NCBI RefSeq assembly: GCF_019933155.2 | Contig: NZ_OK052578.1 | Location: 248,001-312,000 of the forward strand | Reading direction: 5' to 3' | Source of the DNA: Metabacillus dongyingensis | Lineage (GTDB): Bacteria > Bacillota > Bacilli > Bacillales > Bacillaceae | DNA length: 64,000 bases | In this document: piece by piece, positions 52,153 to 61,359 of the stretch | How positions within the stretch are numbered: position 1 is the stretch's first letter | Layout of the letters: each line of letters starts with the position of its first letter | The notes under the pieces: model-generated | What the model saw: only the letters and a program-made list of their open reading frames with translations | What the model was told of the DNA's origin: nothing | Database searches by the model: none | Translations under genes and position numbers: made by a program

Positions 52153-52391
52153 GTCGGATTTAGATCTTTTTTAAAATACAAGAATGATCTGTAGCATTTT
52201 TACGATGGAGCACAGCTAAAAAGCTGTCGAAGAAGTTAGAAATCAATGATTTTCAACAAATTAAGTGTTTTATGATAAATCTGTATGAAAAGTTACTCCA
52301 TTTTATAGGCAGTTTTGACAATTGATATCTCTTATAGCAGGAATTAGTATTTATCTTAGTATACTAAGAATTTCAAGGAGGGGCGGACCAC

Positions 52392-52520
52392 ATGACTTAT
52401 ACAAAACGAACGACAGAAAGAAAAGATATAAAAATCCGTGACGTTTGGGAAAAGACAGAGAGGGATATGAAAAAAAGTCTAAAGGCATGCAAAAATGTAA
52501 GAATCTTTTTGGAATTATAA
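52392..52520 (+). CDS. Hypothetical 42-residue basic protein
   Basis: ATG 52392 follows a strong CAAGGAGGGG. The product is hydrophilic and basic (MTYTKRTTERKDIKIRDVWE, then DMKKSLKACKNVRIFLEL). No family recognised. It stands alone between the dapA promoter region and the phosphodiesterase terminator. Confidence 0.55.
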   Translation: MTYTKRTTERKDIKIRDVWEKTERDMKKSLKACKNVRIFLEL

Positions 52521-52681
52521 GTTTGAAAATCAGTAGGTAAACTGTGACTGATATATATCGTGTTTAACAGATGAGCATGATCTTATATTAAACTCCTATG
52601 AAATGACATAACCTGCTGTTTTAAGGGCCACTCTTTTTGATTGATATATATATTATGAAAGGGAATAAAGGAGAATTAATG

Positions 52682-52728
52682 AAACCAGGTGCATTTTTCT
52701 TAATAAAGAAAAATGCACCTGGTTTTTT
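52682..52728. terminator. Very strong bidirectional terminator
   Basis: A 20-bp perfect stem AAACCAGGTGCATTTTTCTT (52682-52701), loop AATA, then its complement, followed by T6. Confidence 0.9.
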
Positions 52729-52736
52729 AACATTTC

Positions 52737-54785
52737 TTATTTTTTGTATTGAAATAGTCCTGCAGGAAGTTGAGCATCCCAATTTTCTGGTATATCTAGA
52801 CGCAGCGCATGAGCAACGACAGCAGCTGTATCTATATTTTCTACATCAGACAACACGGTGCCAGACTTAATTGACGTTCCTTTAGCAGTCCAGAAAATGG
52901 TCTGTTCTTCTGGGGAGGAACCACCATGACCATAACCTTTTCCGCCATGATCCGTTGTGACGATAATTAGAGTATCCTTCATCAGTCCTTCTTCTTCTAA
53001 AGCTTGGACAATTTGTCCAACATGCTGATCAGCTTTTTGTAATGCCTCATACCATTTCAGGCTGCCATAGCCATAGTTGTGGCCTGCACCATCCACTTCA
53101 TCCAAATGGACAAAAATATTGCGGCTGTTTTTACCTTCTGCTTTTATATAGTCCACCGTTTTTTGTGTCGTATTATTATCGTTCCCGCCATTTACTTTAT
53201 AAGCACCTGCAGAATCTTCAATAATTCCTTTATTGATCGGTGACCATGTAGTAAAGGAAGCTTGATTAAGCATAGGACGCTCTTGTTTCAGCAATTTCAT
53301 ATAAGATGGATAAGGATTTTTTTCAGGGTAAGGATTACCTGTATTTTCGTTATTCAGACCATGTTTTGAAGGTACAACTCCATGGAGCATGGATCCCCAG
53401 TTTTGCCCACTAATTGTCGGCAGCATTGCTTTTGCTTCATATGTTCCAGCGCCTTCACTCATTAGCTTCTGTATATTTTTTGCGTTTGCTTGCTGGTCTT
53501 TTACTCCATTCCCAGCTCCATCGATTCCAATAAATACGACTCGTTTGTAAAGAAAATCTTTCTTGTAAGGGGCCAGCTTATCCTTCATCATTTGCACATC
53601 TAAGCGATCCACTTTTTTATCATCGTTAATATCCGCTTTTTGAGCTTGTTTCCAACGTTTGTCACCTTCATGACTATTTTTGTTTTTCTGTATAAGTTTT
53701 AGATCAGCCTCCGTTAACAACCCATCTCCCGATACATCTATAGAGTTAGATACATGTACATTGGCTGTCGCAGTTTTGCCGCCATCGACTGTTTTGACTG
53801 TGATCGTTGCGTCGCCAGGATTCTCAGCAATAATAGTGGGACGTTCGTTGATTATTTCAACTTTCGCTATCGTTTCATCACTAGAGATCCATTCAACCTC
53901 TTTTACTGTCGCATCTATTGGAGAGACAGTTGCTGTTAGCGGCATAGGTGCCCCCGCTTTCAGGTTGAGTTCAGTCTGATCCAATGAGATGGATTCTACT
54001 GAAATGGGTGGAAGCGGAGGAGCATTATCGTACATAGCGCGAACTTCCATTTCGGTCAAAACATTTCGATAAATCTGCAGGTCATCAACCTGTGCAGTCA
54101 GCGTAGAACCGTATTTTCCTGTACCATCCTGACCAATTTTGGTCGTATATGGGGAGTCGAGCGATCCTTTCATTCCAGAGATATCGACTGTTTTAATCAG
54201 GTTACCGTCTTTATAAAAGCGAGCACTCCCGTTTTTTCGGTCATGCGAGACAACAATATGATGCCATTTATAGTCAGCTACATTCGGCATGTGGTAATCC
54301 AACCGGCTGCTCTGAGAAGTTTTGTAATTCCAGATGAGCTCACCCGAACCGTTCATGCCCAAAATCCACCCGCTGTTGCTTCCGGAATTCCAGTCTTTAT
54401 TCGAAATGATGGAAGGGTCGCCCTTGATGCCTTCCGATTTGATCCAAAAGGCAACAGAAAAATCTGTGCTCTCACCGAATCGGAACTCGCCGTGATTGCC
54501 CAGGTCCACATATTGTCCTGGGGAATTAAATTTGATGGCTTGTCCGATACGTCCCTGAACAAATTCGGGATTGCCGAAGATCGAAGGGGCTACGGCGCTT
54601 GCCGAGCTATCGTTCGCATTGTTGTCGAATTTCAAGTCGAGAACGGCTTCTTCATTAGCAAATGCAATGGAAGACATACTGTAGGATAAGACATTATATG
54701 GGATATCTGCACTGGTTGCAGCAAAAGACATCGCCATGGTTAATGTTGTACCCACTACTACTTTTTTAAACATATTAGATTTCAT
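52737..54785 (-). CDS. Secreted LamG/Big2/dockerin/phosphodiesterase protein
   Basis: 682 residues: signal peptide (about 1-43, cleavage after SIAFA); LamG-like lectin fold (46-255); Big2 Ig-like repeat (262-345); dockerin type I pair (DVSGDGLLTEADLKLIQ and DINDDKKVDRLDVQMMK, about 350-405). Residues 412-682 are an alkaline-phosphatase-superfamily phosphodiesterase with metal/nucleophile sites VVFIGIDGAGNG, LPTISGQNWGSML, DEVDGAGHNYGYG and TTDHGGKGYGHGG. It probably cleaves a phosphodiester or phosphonate outside the cell. The internal dockerin suggests assembly with a cohesin partner, but none is encoded nearby. Confidence 0.85.
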   Translation of the reverse strand: MKSNMFKKVVVGTTLTMAMSFAATSADIPYNVLSYSMSSIAFANEEAVLDLKFDNNANDSSASAVAPSIFGNPEFVQGRIGQAIKFNSPGQYVDLGNHGEFRFGESTDFSVAFWIKSEGIKGDPSIISNKDWNSGSNSGWILGMNGSGELIWNYKTSQSSRLDYHMPNVADYKWHHIVVSHDRKNGSARFYKDGNLIKTVDISGMKGSLDSPYTTKIGQDGTGKYGSTLTAQVDDLQIYRNVLTEMEVRAMYDNAPPLPPISVESISLDQTELNLKAGAPMPLTATVSPIDATVKEVEWISSDETIAKVEIINERPTIIAENPGDATITVKTVDGGKTATANVHVSNSIDVSGDGLLTEADLKLIQKNKNSHEGDKRWKQAQKADINDDKKVDRLDVQMMKDKLAPYKKDFLYKRVVFIGIDGAGNGVKDQQANAKNIQKLMSEGAGTYEAKAMLPTISGQNWGSMLHGVVPSKHGLNNENTGNPYPEKNPYPSYMKLLKQERPMLNQASFTTWSPINKGIIEDSAGAYKVNGGNDNNTTQKTVDYIKAEGKNSRNIFVHLDEVDGAGHNYGYGSLKWYEALQKADQHVGQIVQALEEEGLMKDTLIIVTTDHGGKGYGHGGSSPEEQTIFWTAKGTSIKSGTVLSDVENIDTAAVVAHALRLDIPENWDAQLPAGLFQYKK

Positions 54786-54849
54786 TCATTTTCCCTCCAA
54801 ATTTAAATAATCTGACATGTCAATTGTAGGGAGGGAATGTAAATAAATG

Positions 54850-55039
54850 AGTAGATTCTTGTAAATTATCTTTAAATGTTGGTAAAAAAACACGACAAAC
54901 AAGGAAAACAGTCATTATATCCTTTAAAAATAATTTGTTTTATGTTGTTTTCGAGTTTGTATTTTAAAGTTAAATGACAAGGCAGGAAAAAAATTTGCAA
55001 TGGAATTGATTATTTCCTTAAAAGATATCTGCTAATATG
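54850..55039. other. Upstream region of the phosphodiesterase gene
   Basis: AT-rich; no gene or recognised operator. The promoter of the minus-strand gene must lie about 54790-54900. Confidence 0.3.
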
Positions 55040-55175
55040 AGCATCTGGAGCAGGGGGCGATTGCTTAACAAAGTGTCGCCTCTAGGACGCAATACACAAA
55101 TAGTGAATCGTATTCTTTATTCAATTATCGGGGGCTTATCTGTAAAAAGGTAAGTGTTTTTTTTATGGAATAAAA
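55040..55175 (+). repeat. Composite dispersed repeat, modules A, B and E
   Basis: The left part of A (GGCGATTGCTTAACAAA, GTGTCGCCTC) is followed by B (GGACGCAATACACAAATAG, TGAATCGTATTC), then TTCAATTATCGGGGGCTTAT (E), T8 and ATGGAATAA. The order A then B is the reverse of the copies at 13.4 and 47.9 kb. Confidence 0.7.
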
Positions 55176-55202
55176 GATTGAGTTAATCAACTTATTTTGA
55201 AA

Positions 55203-55243
55203 TAATTGGTATTAAGCAATCGGGCAGTTTTATTGAAGAAGGA
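55203..55243 (+). repeat. Minimal intergenic repeat
   Basis: TATTAAGCAATCGGGCAGTT then TTATTGAAGAAGG: arms joined without a module. The rest up to 55345 holds no gene. Confidence 0.55.
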
Positions 55244-55363
55244 ATACTAAATTTACATAATAAACATGGATTAAAGGATTCTTAATGTATTTACAGAATT
55301 TAACTTCATATAGTGTCATAATTTTTAAACAAAAATAAAATATAAGAAAAGGTGATTTATATA

Positions 55364-55747
55364 ATGAGCACATCTAAAATAACTATGAAAAGCCCCACTC
55401 CAATCCTGCGTATTTTTGATGAGGAAAAAGCCAAAGAATTTTATTTAACATTTTTGGAATTTGAGTTAGATTGGGAGCATCGATTTGAAGATGATCTACC
55501 TTTATACATGCAAATATCATATAAAAATTGTATTATTCATCTTTCAGAGCATCACGGAGATTGCTGTCCTGGAGCTGCTATCAGAATCGAAGTAGAAAAG
55601 TTAGAGTTACTCCATTCAATTCTTATATCAAAGAAATACAAATATGCTCGTCCTGGCATCGAAAAAACCCCTTGGAATACTCGGGAGGTGCGCATTGGAG
55701 ACCCATTCGGAAATAGAATTATGTTTTTTGAGAACATTCAAAAATAA
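55364..55747 (+). CDS. Glyoxalase-superfamily (bleomycin-resistance-like) protein
   Basis: 127 residues, single VOC module: PTPILRIFDEEKAKEFYLTF, FELDWEHRFEDDLPLYMQIS, IIHLSEHHGDCCPGAAIRIE and DPFGNRIMFFE. The pattern matches the family that binds bleomycin-type drugs without catalysis, though the ligand is unproven. ATG 55364 is used; the GTG at 55352 lies in the ribosome site AAAAGGTG. Confidence 0.85.
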   Translation: MSTSKITMKSPTPILRIFDEEKAKEFYLTFLEFELDWEHRFEDDLPLYMQISYKNCIIHLSEHHGDCCPGAAIRIEVEKLELLHSILISKKYKYARPGIEKTPWNTREVRIGDPFGNRIMFFENIQK

Positions 55748-55877
55748 CATTACTCCCTAATACTAGGAAGGCTATGTCTATGTCCCATGAAACAGTTAAT
55801 TTTTCAGCTTGCTAAATATATATTTAATAAATTCCTTTTTGTAGTAAAGGTGCTTTTGTTTTAAAAAATATCAGTAC

Positions 55878-55955
55878 GGATCTTCAACAATCGGGGGCTA
55901 TCCTGGAGCAAGGATAAGCGCTCATTTTCATTTTAGGGCCAGATTGTTGAACAAC
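55878..55955 (+). repeat. Dispersed repeat with its own 6-bp hairpin
   Basis: TTCAACAATC (55883-55892) and GATTGTTGAA (55942-55951) are perfectly complementary over 10 bp. TATCCT-GGAGCA-AGGATA (55899-55916) replaces the usual module. Confidence 0.8.
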
Positions 55956-56092
55956 AGCTTAAAATTAGATAGGATTTTTTGATTTTTGTTGATGTTGTGA
56001 AGGTTGCACTTAAACTAAAAGAAGTAAGCTATTTTAATAAAAATTTTATGGTAAACTAAAATTAGATAAAATGTTTAAAGGTGAGGAATTAA

Positions 56093-56965
56093 ATGAGTAC
56101 AATCCAAAAGCATAAGCCCAATAAATTGAAAATGATTTTAAGAGGATTAATAGTAATTATTGGGGGATTTATAGCAGCGTATGGACTAGAAACCGTATTA
56201 ATCCCAAACAATGTATCTGATGGGGGTGTGACGGGTCTTAGTATCGTTGGTTCAGAACTACTTGGATTACCATTAGGAGTTCTAATTGCAGTTATAAACA
56301 TTCCTTTTATCTGGTTAGGTTATCAACAAATTGGTAAAAGTTTCGCGATTTATTCAATTATCGGAATAGCTTCCCTAGCATTGGGTACAAGTCTCATGCA
56401 CCACACCCCAGCGATTATTGAAGGGGATACTTTATTAGTTACCGTTGTTGGTGGTATTATCATTGGTTTTGGAATGGGGTTAGCATTGCGGAATGGCGGA
56501 GCATTAGATGGAATTGATATGCTAGCCGTACTGCTTTCTCGAAAATTACCGTTTGGGACAAGTGATCTCATTCTTTTCTTAAACACATTCGTATTTATTT
56601 TTGTTTCAATCGCATTTGGTTTACAAGGAGCAATTCTTTCTGCAATTGCTTACTTTATTGCTTCTAAAGTGATTCACATAGTTGAAGTAGGTTTAAGTGG
56701 CTCTAAAACCTTTACAATTATCACAACTCAACCCGTATTAATGGTAGAGACTATACGTGATCGCTTAGGCCGAAGTGCAACGTACAAGGAAGCTTACGGC
56801 GGTTATTCCCATGAAAAATTCAAGGAAATCACATGTGTCATTAATCGCTTAGAAGAAAGCAAAATAAAAGAGATCATTAATGAAATTGACAAAACTGCTT
56901 TTGTTACGGTATATGACGTAGCCGAAGTTAAGGGTGGTAATTTCAGAAAGCATAATATTCATTAG
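56093..56965 (+). CDS. YitT-family membrane protein (DUF161/DUF2179)
   Basis: 290 residues. Five to six helices (GLIVIIGGFIAAYGLETVLI, LGVLIAVINIPFIWLGYQ, LLVTVVGGIIIGFGMGLALR) are followed by the cytosolic DUF2179 domain (about 215-280: KTFTIITTQPVLMVETIRDR, CVINRLEESKIKEIINEIDK). This is the usual layout of YitT/YpjC/YvjA proteins, whose function is unknown. It is a single-gene unit with a strong terminator. Confidence 0.88.
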   Translation: MSTIQKHKPNKLKMILRGLIVIIGGFIAAYGLETVLIPNNVSDGGVTGLSIVGSELLGLPLGVLIAVINIPFIWLGYQQIGKSFAIYSIIGIASLALGTSLMHHTPAIIEGDTLLVTVVGGIIIGFGMGLALRNGGALDGIDMLAVLLSRKLPFGTSDLILFLNTFVFIFVSIAFGLQGAILSAIAYFIASKVIHIVEVGLSGSKTFTIITTQPVLMVETIRDRLGRSATYKEAYGGYSHEKFKEITCVINRLEESKIKEIINEIDKTAFVTVYDVAEVKGGNFRKHNIH

Positions 56966-57050
56966 ATAAAATCCCGTAAATTTGTAATAAAACTCTACAA
57001 AAAAACACATTTTTAGGTTTGCTAAAACAGTTTGTTCATTGTGTTGAGTT

Positions 57051-57098
57051 AAAGTAAAAGCAGTTGGTGTAATAAGACCGGCTGCTTTTACTTTTTTT
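57051..57098 (+). terminator. Terminator of the yitT-like gene
   Basis: AAAGTAAAAGCAGTTGGT (57051-57068) pairs with ACCGGCTGCTTTTACTTT (57077-57094), then Ts. Confidence 0.9.
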
Positions 57099-57214
57099 AT
57101 GTGAGATTTCCGATAATTTACATTATGTAAATTAGATTTGTATGGAGTATTCATGTAATACACGGTAGGCGTTTTTTGTTTCATCCTCAACATATCAATA
57201 CATAGAAGGAAAAA

Positions 57215-57406
57215 GTGAGGAGTTTTTCTTCTCTGCTAATTTTAATCGTTTTAATCATTGCGGCAGTGTTGTTAATTTCTTTCCTGATCAAGTTAAATAT
57301 GAGAGATAGAAAAAAAGAAGCAATATACGCTTTTACAGTTCAGGACTTTATGAATAATCATATCGACTTAAATGAAAATACAGAACAAAAGGTACTCTCT
57401 TACTAA
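57215..57406 (+). CDS. Small single-span membrane protein
   Basis: 63 residues from GTG 57215 after AGAAGGA. One hydrophobic segment (SLLILIVLIIAAVLLISFLI), then a basic and acidic cytosolic tail. No family recognised. Confidence 0.5.
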   Translation: MRSFSSLLILIVLIIAAVLLISFLIKLNMRDRKKEAIYAFTVQDFMNNHIDLNENTEQKVLSY

Positions 57407-57505
57407 CAACGATATAAAATTTCAACGATGATAATGATATTGAAGATTGTGGCGATGATGGAAGAGAAAAGCACCTTCATTCACTTGTTCATACATCATT
57501 GATCA

Positions 57506-57536
57506 AAAATCCTGTATTGATATGCAGGATTTTTTT
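57506..57536 (+). terminator. Terminator
   Basis: AAAATCCTG-TATTGATATG-CAGGATTTTTTT. Confidence 0.85.
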
Positions 57537-57566
57537 GTTCCGCAAACGGACCAGATTGTGGAATAA
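57536..57566 (+). repeat. Minimal intergenic repeat
   Basis: TTCCGCAAACGGACCAGATT, GTGGAATAAG. TTCCGCAA pairs with TTGTGGAA (one G-T). Joined directly to the preceding terminator. Confidence 0.6.
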
Positions 57567-57718
57567 GTGATATGGTTAATTTATATTAAGTAAAGGATAA
57601 TAGAGTGAATAACTAGAGATTTGATAATGGTCGAATAAGAAACTTAGAGGACTAAAGAAATGATGCAAAACATTAATCAATAATCAATGAATTGAAAATT
57701 CAACAACAATGCCTGGAT

Positions 57719-57739
57719 GGTGTCAGTTACACTGATACC
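57719..57739 (+). promoter_or_regulatory. Candidate TetR operator
   Basis: GGTGTCAG-TTACA-CTGATACC, 12 bp before the ribosome site of the TetR gene; probable autoregulation. Confidence 0.6.
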
Positions 57740-57765
57740 ACACATATTTAGGAGGTAGGATTGAA

Positions 57766-58341
57766 ATGGCAAGGAAAAAGGAATTCGATGAAGATGCAGT
57801 TCTGCATAAAGCCATGCTATTATTCTGGGAACAAGGTTATGAGAAGACATCCATGCAGGAATTGGTCTCACATATGGGGATTCATAAAGGGAGCATGTAT
57901 GATACCTTTGGCGATAAACACTCCTTGTATGTCAAATCATTGAAACGCTATAGTGAAATGTTAGAGCAATCGGTTAAGCGTGGTATGGCTGATACCCGTT
58001 CAGCCAAGGAAGCAATCAGACTGTTATTTGAAATGGCAATCCAACAGCAAGAAGAGTTTCCTGGGGGCTGCTTCGTAGTGAATACCGCGGTTGAGTTGGC
58101 AAATTATGATTCTGAGACCAGAGATTGGGTTCATCTGAAATGGGCCTCTACAGAACAGTTAATACGTGACCTTATTGTGGAAGGTCAACAATCTGGAGAA
58201 TTTTCCAAGACACTCAATGCGGAAGGGCTGTCTTATTGTTTTATTAATGCATTAATCGGACTTCGCGTTATGGTTAAGACTATATCGGACAGGGAAAAAT
58301 TACGCCAAATTATTGAAATGAATATGTCGGTATTGGAATGA
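57766..58341 (+). CDS. TetR/AcrR-family regulator
   Basis: 191 residues. HTH: AVLHKAMLLFWEQGYEKTSM, QELVSHMGIHKGSMYDTFGD. The C-terminal ligand domain (PGGCFVVNTAVELANYDSET, NALIGLRVMVKTISD) is of the YkvS/TetR_C type. ATG 57766 follows TAGGAGG. A broken paralogue of its C-terminal half lies at 61360-61656. It may regulate the nearby epoxide hydrolase or MFS genes. Confidence 0.88.
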   Translation: MARKKEFDEDAVLHKAMLLFWEQGYEKTSMQELVSHMGIHKGSMYDTFGDKHSLYVKSLKRYSEMLEQSVKRGMADTRSAKEAIRLLFEMAIQQQEEFPGGCFVVNTAVELANYDSETRDWVHLKWASTEQLIRDLIVEGQQSGEFSKTLNAEGLSYCFINALIGLRVMVKTISDREKLRQIIEMNMSVLE

Positions 58342-58771
58342 ATGGGTAATTTGGAACGATATGTTACCTGATAGGTAGTAAACTGCCATCTATAAATTAA
58401 TCGTATTGCGAATGGAAGACATCATAATCTTCATCTCCTTTTACATTTTTTATGAAATAACTAAGAGAGTGTCTATAAAGTTTGGTTGAAATTCAAGGGG
58501 GGGCTGAGTATGATTTAATGCTCTTCATATTCGAACAGCGAAAGTCTTTTATTATAATAAAAATGCAGCCCTAACTTTTATAGGGGCTGCATTACTTTTT
58601 TACTTGTGCATTTTTAATTCGGCTTTCATTTCCCTTTAGTTGTCCAGATGAATGAACGCTTCATGTTACTCTAGATTCTGCCATTGATCTCTCTCCAATC
58701 GGATTCAAATCAATGTCGGGTGTGGCGTGAGATTAAGAGTACCCTTGTTAGCGAATTCCACCTGATTCCGA
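58342..58771. other. Gap with a bidirectional terminator
   Basis: AATGCAGCCC (58562-58571) pairs with GGGGCTGCATT (58583-58593), followed by ACTTTTTT. The rest holds no gene. GC content rises from about 58700 into the epoxide hydrolase gene. Confidence 0.5.
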
Positions 58772-59995
58772 TTAGCGAAGCGACTTGAATGCCGTGCGAA
58801 TCTCGGAAGTCATGAACTCCGGTTGCTCCCAAGCTGCGAAGTGTCCGCCCTTAGGAAGCTTATTGTAGTGGATGAGATTCGGGTACGCTTTTTCTGTCCA
58901 GCTCTTCGGTGCTTCATACATCTCATCCGGAAATACGCTGGCGGCAACCGGGAGCTTGACGCCTTTGACGACGAAGAAGGAGATTCCGGCAACTGTGTTC
59001 TCCCAGTAGAGACGAGCCGCAGAAATCGCTGTATTCGTAAACCAAAAAAGCGTGATGTTGTCGAGAACGTCGTCGCGCGTTAGGCCTTCTTTGACTCCGG
59101 CAAAAGATCTCGCGATCAGGGCATGGCTCTTCCAGTCGTGGTCAATCATAAAGGCTGCCAAACCGACAGGCGAATCCACCAGTCCGGTCAGTGTCTGCGG
59201 ACGCGTTCCCATCAAGAAGGCGTAATAGAATTTATTTTCGCGAACTTGCTCGCACGCTTTCTTCTCTTCGTCTGAGAGACCGGCTGGCAGCGGGTTGCCT
59301 GACCAGATCGCCGCATCGACTTCGGGCGGAATCACTTCAGGCATGTTGGTGTGAATGCCGATCAATCCTTTAGGTTCCTGAACGCCCATAAAGTTAACGA
59401 CGATCGAACCCCAGTCGCCGCCCTGCGCCACATACTTCGTATAGCCAAGGCGAGTCATAAGCTCACCATAAGCGCTTGCGATGCGTTTAGGATTCCAGCC
59501 GGTCGTGGTCGGCTTGCCCGAGAACCCATAGCCAGGCATCGACGGAATGACGACATGGAAGGCTTCCGATTCGCTTCCACCGTGTGCCGTTGGGTTAGTC
59601 AGCGGCTCGATCAGCTTCATTTGCTCGATAATCGAACCCGGCCATCCGTGTGCAATTAGGATCGGCATCGCGTTCTCATGCTTCGAACGAACGTGAATGA
59701 AGTGGAAGTCCAGACCGTCGATCTCGGTAATGAAATGCGGGTAAGAGTTAATTCTCGATTCGATCTTGCGCCAGTCGTATTCATCTGCCCAATAACGCGC
59801 AAGTTCTTGAATCGTTGCGAGCTGCGTGCCTTGCGATTGATCCGCGACTGTTTCCTTCTCAGGCCATCTTGTTGCGTTAATGCGTCTTTTCAGTTCAGTA
59901 ATTTCTTCTTCCGGTACATTCACATGAAACGGACGAATGGCGTTCTTGTCTGTAGGTTGCTCATTACTTTGTTGTTTGGTACTTGTTTGTGTCAT
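58772..59995 (-). CDS. Epoxide hydrolase (EHN plus alpha/beta hydrolase)
   Basis: 407 residues. N-terminal EHN domain (IRPFHVNVPEEEITELKRRI, to about 110), then alpha/beta hydrolase: oxyanion HGWPG (116-120), nucleophile Asp194 in GGDWGS, and C-terminal GGHFAAWEQPE with the catalytic His. It is likely a soluble/juvenile-hormone-type epoxide hydrolase turning an epoxide into a diol. Base composition is clearly more GC-rich than its neighbours, with stop-free shadow frames, indicating acquisition from elsewhere. ATG 59995 follows AAAGGGAG. Confidence 0.88.
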   Translation of the reverse strand: MTQTSTKQQSNEQPTDKNAIRPFHVNVPEEEITELKRRINATRWPEKETVADQSQGTQLATIQELARYWADEYDWRKIESRINSYPHFITEIDGLDFHFIHVRSKHENAMPILIAHGWPGSIIEQMKLIEPLTNPTAHGGSESEAFHVVIPSMPGYGFSGKPTTTGWNPKRIASAYGELMTRLGYTKYVAQGGDWGSIVVNFMGVQEPKGLIGIHTNMPEVIPPEVDAAIWSGNPLPAGLSDEEKKACEQVRENKFYYAFLMGTRPQTLTGLVDSPVGLAAFMIDHDWKSHALIARSFAGVKEGLTRDDVLDNITLFWFTNTAISAARLYWENTVAGISFFVVKGVKLPVAASVFPDEMYEAPKSWTEKAYPNLIHYNKLPKGGHFAAWEQPEFMTSEIRTAFKSLR

Positions 59996-60064
59996 TTTTT
60001 TTATCTCCCTTTGGTTAGTTTAGATTTTTTGGGTTTGCGTTGCTGAGATACGCTAATGAAGTTC

Positions 60065-60180
60065 AATCAAACGGTTTGTCCATGATATCTCAACGATCCT
60101 TTCGGAAAAAATTTAGCATATTCAAGAACGAATGGTCAAGAATTATTTTTGAACGAACGTTCTTAAATGTGTAAAAAACA
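60065..60180. promoter_or_regulatory. Divergent promoters with TetR-like boxes
   Basis: Minus strand: TTGACC (60139-60134), 17 bp, CTAAAT, spacer ATTCGTTCTTGAATATG. Plus strand: TTGAAC (60149-60154), 17-bp spacer GAACGTTCTTAAATGTG, TAAAAA. The minus leader encodes MDKPFD and a stop, matching the leader at 60746. Confidence 0.6.
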
Positions 60181-60249
60181 GTGTAACTGAAACCAGTATT
60201 GGTATGAATATGAACTTCCTTGTACTGTTTCAGAGGACGGATGGATAAA

Positions 60250-60395
60250 TGACTTTCTCAAGATCCTTTCATTTGCTAAGAATATTATTCATACTTCTAA
60301 CCTATCTGTTTCGGGATTATTAATTTTACTGCTTCTTGAGGGAGGTTTGTTGCACAGTTTATACCAGGGCCAATTAATATCGTTACACGGATTCT
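60250..60395 (+). pseudogene. Fragment duplicated from the MFS gene
   Basis: The stretch from TTTGCTAAGAATATTATTC to ATCGTTACACGGATTC is nearly identical to 62565-62690 inside the intact MFS transporter gene, but is out of frame and flanked by unrelated sequence. The 60400-60655 stretch after it shows no gene. Confidence 0.75.
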
Positions 60396-60660
60396 CCTAC
60401 CCCTCGAAAAAGTTCATAAGAAGCACCTCCTAAATCCTTTCAATTTGAGTGTTTTTGCACATCCCCGAAAAGGGATAGAACCCAGCAACCGTGACACGAA
60501 TTACAACTTACCGATGAAAAAACGTCTTGAGATGTCTAGGGGTAATCGTACATGCATCAAGAATAACAAGCACCCAGAGAGGCCATCTAGCCCTTACACT
60601 TTAATATCTGGCTAACCTTATATTACGAACGGGTTAACAGATTTTCTGGTTCCACACATT

Positions 60661-60715
60661 TTAGAACGAGCGTTAAAAAATAATTATTGACCGTTCGTTC
60701 TTAAATGTGATAAAT
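60661..60715 (+). promoter_or_regulatory. msrB promoter with TetR-like boxes
   Basis: TTAGAACGAGCGTT (60661-60674) is upstream. TTGACC (60687-60692), 17-bp spacer GTTCGTTCTTAAATGTG and ATAAAT (60710-60715) follow. The arrangement mirrors the minus-strand promoter at 60111-60139. Confidence 0.65.
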
Positions 60716-60814
60716 TTGTTCCGTAAAGAGAATCGTTGAGATTTCATGGACAAACCAATTGATCTGCTTTTCCGGTCGCGGTTTATGAAAAAAATTTTGG
60801 GGAGTGATTTCGAA

Positions 60815-61282
60815 GTGAAAATTAGTTCAAAGCAAGACTTCAATAAAGATTTTAACAGAGAAGAAAAGCTGAAAACGCTGACTAAAATCCAGTATAACGT
60901 AACTCAGAATGGCATGGACGAGGCGCCATTTAATAATGAATACTGGGATAACAAAGAAGAGGGTATCTACGTAGATATTGTTTCGGGTGATCCACTGTTT
61001 AGCTCGAAGGACAAATTCGATGCGGGTACAGGCTTTCCTAGTTTTACAAAGCCTCTGGAGTCAAACAATGTTGTTCTCAAACGCAAAGGATTATTTTTTG
61101 GGAACGAAGTCAGAAGCCGGAATGCTGATTCCTTCCTAGGCGACGTGTTCAAAGACGGACCTCAACCAACAGGACTGCGGTTCTGCGTGAACTCTGCAGC
61201 CATGGAATTTATTCCGAAAGCTGATCTTGAAAAAAGAGGTTATGGCGCTTATGCCGCGCAATTTAGCGAGCAGAAGCTTTGA
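60815..61282 (+). CDS. MsrB-like methionine-R-sulfoxide reductase, divergent active site
   Basis: 155 residues from GTG 60815 with GGGGAGTGA eight bases upstream; the frame also opens at ATG 60746 ([13 protein letters not shown]). The MsrB core is clear: [64 protein letters not shown]. Catalytic Cys124 is present and zinc CxxC pairs are absent, as in B. subtilis MsrB. The usual SHLGHVF is SFLGDVF, so both conserved active-site His are replaced by Phe and Asp. Activity is therefore doubtful or altered. Confidence 0.8.
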   Translation: MKISSKQDFNKDFNREEKLKTLTKIQYNVTQNGMDEAPFNNEYWDNKEEGIYVDIVSGDPLFSSKDKFDAGTGFPSFTKPLESNNVVLKRKGLFFGNEVRSRNADSFLGDVFKDGPQPTGLRFCVNSAAMEFIPKADLEKRGYGAYAAQFSEQKL

Positions 61283-61359
61283 AAATGAATGATGGTGCAA
61301 ACCAGATGGAGATAGTTTAACGGATAGCTACGACAAGAGGAACTTATCAGGAGGGAGGG

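Noticed and set aside
59351..60046. Plus-strand reading frames across the epoxide hydrolase gene
   Set aside because: They are long only because of the higher GC of the minus-strand gene; none has a recognisable domain.
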